Below, one piece after another: positions 57,350 to 64,000 of a stretch of 64,000 nt of DNA. Made by a program: the position numbers and the translations under genes. Below the pieces are notes generated by a model. It worked only from the letters and a program-made list of their open reading frames with translations, ran no database searches and was not told the origin of the DNA. Position 1 is the first letter of the stretch. Every line of letters starts with the position of its first letter. The DNA comes from Dictyophora rubrovolvata (Eukaryota > Basidiomycota > Agaricomycetes > Phallales > Phallaceae). The stretch spans positions 1,302,001-1,366,000 of the forward strand of contig CP114119.1 of assembly GCA_029959195.1 (NCBI GenBank). Direction: 5' to 3'.

Positions 57350-58471
57350 ATGGATGAAACGAACCCCGAAAGGCAATGTCGTATTTGTTTGTCCGGTGTA
57401 GAGGAAGAGAAAACGTCCGGTCGTCTGATCAGACCTTGTCAGTGTCGAGGCTCTATGCAAGTGAGTTTTGGATAATGTTTCAGACGCATTCCATTCCAGA
57501 TAAACGTATGCTACTTATTAGTATGTTCATATCAACGTATGTCTTCTATCCGGAGCTTTCTGAATCCTCTTAATGTCCCACTGGCAATGTTCTTTTCGGC
57601 AGTGTCTGAATAAATGGCGAACAGAATCTGGCTCTCAAAGTGCCTTTTACCGATGCGATACCTGCCATTATTCTTATGCTTTTGCGCGGACTCGGGCTGT
57701 TGATTTGGCAACATCACCTCGTACGTTTACGTCTGAACCGATTCTATAGTAGATTCCAGCTACAATTTTCTCACATCAGTTTTCCTGGGACTAACAACTG
57801 CCATCATATTCACATTGATCGTTTTCGCGGCATCATCTCTTATAATCTGGCTAGTTCCCAGCCTAGCTACACCACCTCGTTCATCCGACTTGCAATCCGT
57901 CTCACAATTCATAACCTCACCAGTCAAGGTAACCCAATTAGTCCTCAAATACGCCATCAGAGCATCAGAGACATTAACTTGGTGGGGGTACCCCGATGGT
58001 GATGATTTTGAGGAAATGTCCCCGTTTGTCTCCCCTGGTGATAGCTCACCAGTGGAAGTGGGTGTCTTCGCTTCGTTGGTCCATCGCTTTGTGCTTGGCC
58101 TATCTGCAATTGGAAGTATGTCTTTTGTCGCATGGATATGGCAGACTAGGTAAGTCTGGTTTCCCACTCTCGTCTGCACTAACGACGTCCCGACGTGGAT
58201 TCCTTTTTGTGAAGCTTGTTCGGTACTTTTCGATTACGCGCTATTCGACGCAGCACCCAAAATAGAAGGGAATCCGCGGCTAACATAACAACAATTCTTG
58301 TTCTTGTTTTGATTCTTGTCGGCGTTGCTCGGTAGGTCTACCCTGGTTAAAGCTCACAACATTTTATATGAAACACCTTCCAGAGCCATGCGTAATGTTT
58401 ATCGAATGAATCGTTCCATAGCAAGAAGGCTCTTGCTACGACTGGAGAATGTAATCCTAGAAGTGCATTAG
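57350..58471 (+). CDS. RING-CH (MARCH-type) membrane E3 ubiquitin ligase
   Basis: Start MDETNPERQCRICLSGVEEE opens a RINGv domain: CRICLSG, RLIRPCQCRGSMQ, then YVHIN from a 15-nt exon (57522-57536), CLNKWRTESGSQSAFYRCDT, CHYSYAF. The Cys4-His-Cys3 ligand pattern is complete. Three membrane helices follow: FLGLTTAIIFTLIVFAASSL with IIWLVPSL, LVHRFVLGLSAIGSMSFVAW, and ITTILVLVLILVGVAR. The last exon AMRNVYRMNRSIARRLLLRL ends ENVILEVH at 58471. Seven exons. About 290 residues. Substrates unknown; membrane protein quality control is a guess from the family. Confidence 0.9.
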
Positions 58472-58514
58472 GTTTTTTATATACATTTTTTAACAACAGA
58501 TCACAGCAGCTAGA

Positions 58515-61500
58515 TTAGAAACTCGCTCTTATCCGGATTCGAAGATCTTCATAGAGCTTTCTAGTATCTAGTTTTTGTGGATTCAGTTCCCGTATATATT
58601 TGCTGACTGCCTCGTCAAGGAGGTTGGCCGGGAATTCGCTCCGCGAAATTTTTGACTGTGGTCGGACTGTCTCATCCAGCCAGTCCGATATTAGGACGGC
58701 TATATCAGACGAAAGGAGTTGAACAGCGTCTTGCTTATTGAACGGAGGTACCTACATGAGATGCGTGAGGGTGTTACTCTATTGACTCACTATGAATACA
58801 AAGTAACATACCTGGGATTCGTACATATTATGAAATGTGTCGAATATTGTTCCATAGGGTATATTGCCACTAGCCAAAATACGCGGTGCCCAGCCATATG
58901 ATGTAAACTCCCGATTTTCTAACGCCAGTTTCTCCAGTAGCAATGATACCACATCTTAGGCATAAATCAGCCAACGCAGCGGAAATAGTCTTATGGAACA
59001 CTTACCTAAGGGGAATGCAGCCTCTGATGGAAAGAATCGCGATGCGAATAAAGAAACAACTGCAGAAACGTTGGACATTTGCTCTTGAGGCGTTGCTCCC
59101 GTGCGATCTGCACAAAATGTTTGAAACTCAAAAGTATTCGTAGTCGTAACTATGTCAACTAACTCTCTGCGATCAGACTTTCCCAAGTACTTCGCACAAG
59201 GCGGACATCCCTATGATCAGAAACTTTGAAAACCAGGAGTTTGCATGCATGAAGGTGGTATGGTTCAGCATAGTCACTATATAACTAATCTCACAGCGTC
59301 AGGGGAACTGTAAATAACGAAGTCTTTATAACCTCACTTGTGTAATATTTAGTAGCTCCGATTCCAGACGCTGCAGCAACTCCAGGTTTTTGCCTTGGAA
59401 TTTGCCATGAAGAGCGTGTAGCAGTTCTCTTTGGACCTGTGCAACCTCCAGTTTTTCGTCAATGTCGGTCAAAAATTCTACCGCATTTTCATATTGGCGC
59501 TGCTCGAGTCCCGAATGAGACTTTGCATTGTTTGATGCCAGCGTTAAATATTCAATCCGTTTATCCAATGTTAAAGGAAACCTACGAAGTTGATTGTCAG
59601 CGCGGATTGTCAGGAAGCTGAAAACAACTGACTCGAGACTTCCTGCAATGTTTGCCAATACTGTTGCTGCTCGCAACGGTTGCTCTGTTTTGACGAAGTA
59701 CTGCCATAGAAAGTCAAGTTTATCAAGTGTACGAGGCTTTCGTTGCAAATGTTCTTCCAAAAAGGGAGGCCGATACTGAATGGATTAACTACATGGGCAA
59801 AAAAAATGCTGTTCACGAACCTGTAATAGTTCCTCGGTCATTCCGCGGCTAATAAGCCAGTCATAAAAGAAAGAGTGGAAAATCTGGTCCTGAGACTCAA
59901 AAGCCAGCTGATAGGCTCTTGTCCTAGCTGCTTCTGCTTCGTCCATGGAACGACCTTTCTGTATGGCATCATCCGATTGATTATCAAAAACGGACAAAGA
60001 ATCGACACAAATTTGGTAACACGCTTGTCGTTTATCATAAAATTGCTTTCGACAATCTGAGTCGCCTTTGACAGACCCTTGTAGCCAATAATCTCGGCCT
60101 TCGTTGAGAGGGTCAAATTCCTGCGCACACCTTAAGGGTAGAAAAACGGAACCTAAGATGCAGATAAAACATTTTGCCACCTAATAAGAAACAAACAAAG
60201 ACGTACCTAAGGCGTAGGAGCACTCGCGGTAATGATCGACAATATCTCGTAGATTTTGCAATTCCATACTTCGGGCTCCGTCAACAAAAAGTCTAAAAGC
60301 GAGGTTAAATTAAATATGCAACAATTAAAAAACCCTTACTTTAATGATTCTTGGAGGAACCGCGCCTTTTCTTCCGTATTATGTGTCTCGGACGCTTTAC
60401 GCAGACTCTCTTGAGCCTGGAAACAATTGACTAGGTTAACAGGAATATCAATGAAAAGAAACAGCAAGCCTTGAAGTATTTCACATCGTCCATGCTACAG
60501 AATGAGCCGCATCGCGACTGCAGGATTTCGCTTATCGCGTCTACCTATGGATTAACCTAAGGATAGGGTGCAAGGAAATAAAGTATGACGAGACGGACGC
60601 TTGTTTGTTGCGCTATCTGTTGATTAATCACGACTGTTACTAAAGCACGAGCTATATCACGTCCTTCTTTAGTTGTAACCAAGTCGCGGTAGTGTAGGCT
60701 TGTAAGCTTTTTAAAAACTTGGACCTCACATCTTTAAAAAAAAATCTGAACAAGAGAACAATGCAATACAAATTCTGTTTACGCACAAGCTTGCTATATG
60801 AGACAGACCGTAGTCTTGGAGAAGTAAGACGAAAGAGATCGCCTCCATGGTCTGTGATATTAAGGACCTTAATGCGGAAGCACATACACTTTCAATCTAG
60901 AGCAATTCAAACATCAAAATTACGTCGTGACTATTGGCGTATTGCAAGTTGGCTTACCTTCCAAGCCTCTTGTTCCGCACTCGTTCGGGTATTTGCTCCA
61001 ATGTCTCCCTGGGAGGAATCAAAGAGGTGAGGATTAGAAGCCAGAAAGTTGCTAAGGGAATCCAGATTCTTTTGGATAGTCATCATTGTAGAGTCATTAA
61101 CATTGGACGCTAATTTTCGAGGTCTGATACATCGTGAGTTGTGGGATCTTATGTATCAAAATGCACATCTTACTCTTCTCCGACAACGACAAAAGCCCGC
61201 CACATAGGTCGAATTAATCGGCAAAGATACAAAGCCAATCCCATATAACGGCCACTGAAAATGACATTGCCTTCAACCGCTATTTTGTTGATGAGACCTG
61301 GGACTGAAAAATGACAGGCTGGCACGTACTACTGCCACCAAAGCCAACTCCTTCTTTGAATGTTGGCTTTCCGCTTTGTGTGAATAACATGGCTTTCGCA
61401 TTATTAGCCACCATTGTAGTAGCTTGGGTCCCGTCACCGGTCAAGAAGGTGTTCCCGGCAGCAAGTGCAAAAAGCATGGCACAAGTTTGATCTCGACCGA

Positions 61501-63522
61501 AACTAGAATGTATCATCATGTTCAAAATACCATATGACCAATGGTAACATCACGAACCTAGTAAAAAAGTCTTGTAATGGGGGATGATTTCCCAAGTCAG
61601 CTTCAACTAGAGACGCATGAAGAAAGTCTACAGCTCTTCGCTTGATTATGAGATTAAGCCCTGTATTACTGATTACTAAAAATCTCCGCTGGGGTTCTGA
61701 AAATTGGGTAACAAGCTCGTTCGTGATCACTGACAAAAGTCCCTCTGGCGGACGTTTTGCAGATGGGGTAGTAGGGACTTCGCACATATCCCAGGCATTT
61801 CCCGAAATAGCCATTGCCAACGCATATTCCGCCAGCACTGTTCGTGAACTATTCCCTGAACCCGTTGAATAATTGACATGTGAGGTATAATGAGGGGTGG
61901 ATGCCTGGCCTAATAAACAAATGGCTGCGAAATCGGGTGAGATGCAAATAATGTTGTCGCTTTTGTCAGGATTGTCCCCAGGTGGCTGTCTTTCAAGAGT
62001 TATACCAGAAGAGTATAGCGACCCTTCAATGCGTTTGATCTGGAACGCCGCTGGGTTCGAGGATGCCACTGAAGAAACATAATTCCGAGGGCGAATTGAA
62101 GAATTGTCTACAAAATGTCTTAAGTTTTGTGGGGGGAGGCGGAGGTGGGATAAATAAAGTGAATCTGCGTCGACACCGAGCATGTATCGCTGTTTGGAGA
62201 AATATATACGAGCTCCGAAAGATGTAACTGCTATAAGTTGAGGCTGATCAGAATCGGTACTACGCGCACTTCTCTTGATGACGTGCAAAGAAATGATCGT
62301 GAATGGTTCACTCGGAATAATTCGATTAACATCCGCCACTATGCTTTTCATGGTACTCCGCAGTACCAGATTATCTCCCTTGCTCCCCAATGAATATACG
62401 GATATATGAGGCTGTTGAGTCAACGTATACAAGCAGTTACGTTCATCATCCACGACGACAGAAATGATGCGGTCTATAATATTAAACCTGTTGAGTTAAA
62501 GGCTAGGGTCACGAGATACCAGACGTACCGCCTGTGTTTGTCACTAAGCCCCATGCCGATAATGACACCGGAAGGATTCCTGAAAGCCCACCGGTGGTCG
62601 AGTGACATATAAGGTTTATTTTGTTGCTGAACCATCCTTCGGTTGATTTGTATACAAGTTCGTATAAATATCCATCTTCACTGCCGCACATAAATATGCG
62701 GCCATCCTTAGTGCCAATTATCGACTGCATCTCTCTCGAAGGAAGGCTGAACCCAGTATCATAGAGACGAGTTTCTAATCGGGGTGGAGTATTCGGGGAA
62801 GGTTGAATATTTACAGCGGCCACACCCAACAGAATTAGAGAACTAGATGTTGAAAGAACCAATAAAAACTGAATTTCATCGATAAATACGTCGGGCTTCG
62901 CTTTGACCAGCCCCACGTGCAAAATCACGTCCGGCTGATCCTCAAACGTTCGGACATCAGACCTGCGTTAAATTAATAAGTTGAATGGCTAGATCACGTC
63001 TGACATTAATACCCTTCATTATAATCCCAGAGGAGAAGACGGTTATTAAGAGTGATCCAGACCCGCTGGATTTCAGGGAAAATACCCATGCAGCAATGCG
63101 GACGAACTACAAATATCCTTGTATAAGTTTAGTTCAAATTAAGACCAGTGACATTACCTTCGTCATATTCATCAAAAACACCTGTAGGCATTGCTTTGAA
63201 ACCTTCCGGACCCTCTGGGCGGAAAAAAGGTGCCCAAGATCGATGCGGTGTAACGTTGTAGGTGGACGAAGAAGGACCTTAATTTGACATATTGAATAAT
63301 CCATGGGAACTGTGATCTTAACGTACCAGGTAATATATCCTTCACGTCAGGTATCATTTGTGCGTCCTTCTCAAAAAGCGAATTCAACAATTCGCTAGCC
63401 TTGGATAACGTAGCCAAGTTGGGCGCATCGATCTTGCTTGAAGACGATATGTGAGATGGGTATACTGGTGAATATGATTGTGAGGCAAGCAGCGTCGATT
63501 GCTCCCTAAATCCTGCAGCCAT
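58515..63522 (-). CDS. NUP170: Inner-ring nucleoporin NUP155/NUP170
   Basis: Large scaffold of the nuclear pore inner ring. Start MAAGFREQSTLLASQSYSPV (Met at 63522; the GTG two codons earlier is not needed). N-terminal beta-propeller: APNLATLSKASELLNSLFEK, DEIQFLLVLSTSSSLILLGV, MQSIIGTKDGRIFMCGSEDG, YLYELVYKSTEGWFSNKINL, MDDERNCLYTLTQQPHISVY, LIAVTSFGARIYFSKQRYML. C-terminal alpha-solenoid: QIFHSFFYDWLISRGMTEEL, LQRKPRTLDKLDFLWQYFVK, TEQPLRAATVLANIAGSLES, LDKRIEYLTLASNNAKS, and the end SKYIRELNPQKLDTRKLYED before the stop at 58515. More than twelve introns. About 1300 residues. Convergent with the RING-CH gene (43 nt between stops). Confidence 0.94.
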
Positions 63523-64000
63523 GCTCACGCGTTAGTTGTTTTCAAGAAAGACAAGAGTCACGCGTATGTCACAGAATTGCATAATACCCCTTTCATACCT
63601 ATTTTTGTTGTGTTCTTGTCAGTTGTGAGCAGACCACAGGTATCAGTTGGAGTACGAGCAATCAGTGGATATTCATTATATCATATAGACAAGCCCCGTC
63701 AGGGGACATCACTAAATCACTACAAATGCTTAGGAGAACTTCGACGGACCCGGTGACGGGTTCTGCCGGAGATTCATGCTTCATTTTGGCAGGTACCGAG
63801 GCCGATTCTTGCTGCAGTATGCTCAGAAACCCAGCCTAATTTATGATTAATGGAGATTGCAAATACGATACCCAAGGTAAAGGGAAAGAGAAGATCCTTT
63901 GCTTATTATTAGCCTCCGTTACTTATAAAGTGACCAAAAAAGTCACGTGCGCCTTTGTTTACTTAAAATAAATCCAACGCGCGTCGCGGACGCGGCGATC
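63523..64000. other. Intergenic region at right edge, with a possible very short ORF
   Basis: Upstream of NUP155/170. A 40-codon minus-strand frame at 63662-63784 (MKHESPAEPVTGSVEVLLSI onward) is open and, through an upstream acceptor-like TTAG near 63833, the frame stays open 5' as GFLSILQQESASVPAK. I cannot name it and no start-proximal evidence beyond this exists. The edge has a CACGTG at 63942-63947 and CpG-rich sequence near 63977-63998. Confidence 0.3.

Noticed and set aside
58515-58570. B-box-like GATTCGAA as a second tRNA
   Set aside because: No T stem or acceptor stem can be formed, and the bases code the C-terminus of NUP155/170.
1-64000. Transposons, LTR elements, viral copies, toxin genes or CRISPR arrays
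   Set aside because: No reverse transcriptase, integrase, transposase, capsid or terminal-repeat signal was found; only microsatellites and the one short repeat array are present.

Overview
This is a gene-dense nuclear segment of a fungus, most likely a basidiomycete of the Agaricomycetes. Evidence: many short (about 45-75 nt) GT-AG introns in almost every gene; basidiomycete-style family members (a BIM1-like copper protein, a Cas1p-type O-acetyltransferase, an RBM26-type RNA-binding protein, a PXA-domain protein, a DIL-ankyrin protein); and a complete set of eukaryotic housekeeping genes. I count 30 protein-coding genes and one intron-bearing tRNA gene, about one gene per 2 kb, on both strands with short spacers. 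I see no transposon, LTR element, viral copy, gene cluster of secondary metabolism or CRISPR array. Gene spans below run from start to stop codon and include introns; I placed many splice junctions by hand from reading frame plus GT/AG signals and family conservation.

Layout. 1-3.1 kb: two tandem GH5 glycoside hydrolases (the first cut by the window edge). 3.5-10.4 kb: MPH1/FANCM DNA helicase convergent with an RBM26/27-like RNA-binding protein. 10.7-19.8 kb: BIM1-like secreted copper protein, branched-chain aminotransferase, PXA-domain protein, 6-phosphogluconolactonase, and the head-to-head pair YPT7 / ATG16. 20.3-28.8 kb: PUB1/TIA1-type RNA-binding protein, prohibitin PHB1, eIF3a, VAM7 SNARE. 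28.9-34.1 kb: ferric reductase, CTR copper transporter, mitochondrial rhodanese and frataxin, a metal and iron-sulfur themed stretch. 34.4-44.6 kb: an unrecognised nuclear-looking protein, septin CDC3, CAS1-type O-acetyltransferase, rhomboid protease, GID8. 44.8-58.5 kb: DIL-ankyrin protein, RRP15, BCK1 MAPKKK, an IQ-motif protein, a CxxC zinc protein (UPF0587/CZIB), tRNA-Thr(UGU), a RING-CH membrane protein. 58.5-63.5 kb: nucleoporin NUP155/170.

How genes may work together: ferric reductase supplies reduced metal for the neighbouring CTR transporter, and rhodanese and frataxin act in mitochondrial sulfur/iron metabolism; YPT7, ATG16, VAM7 and possibly the PXA protein serve vacuole fusion and autophagy; BCK1 and septin CDC3 serve cell wall and morphogenesis. 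These links are inference from family roles and position.

The most unusual signal is not a new system but gene architecture: coding exons of 3, 5, 6, 12 and 15 nt, one GC-AG intron, and a frataxin gene and a zinc-protein gene that long-ORF inspection misses. A four-copy 12-bp tandem repeat joined to a perfect 13-bp hairpin lies in the promoter of the BIM1-like gene.
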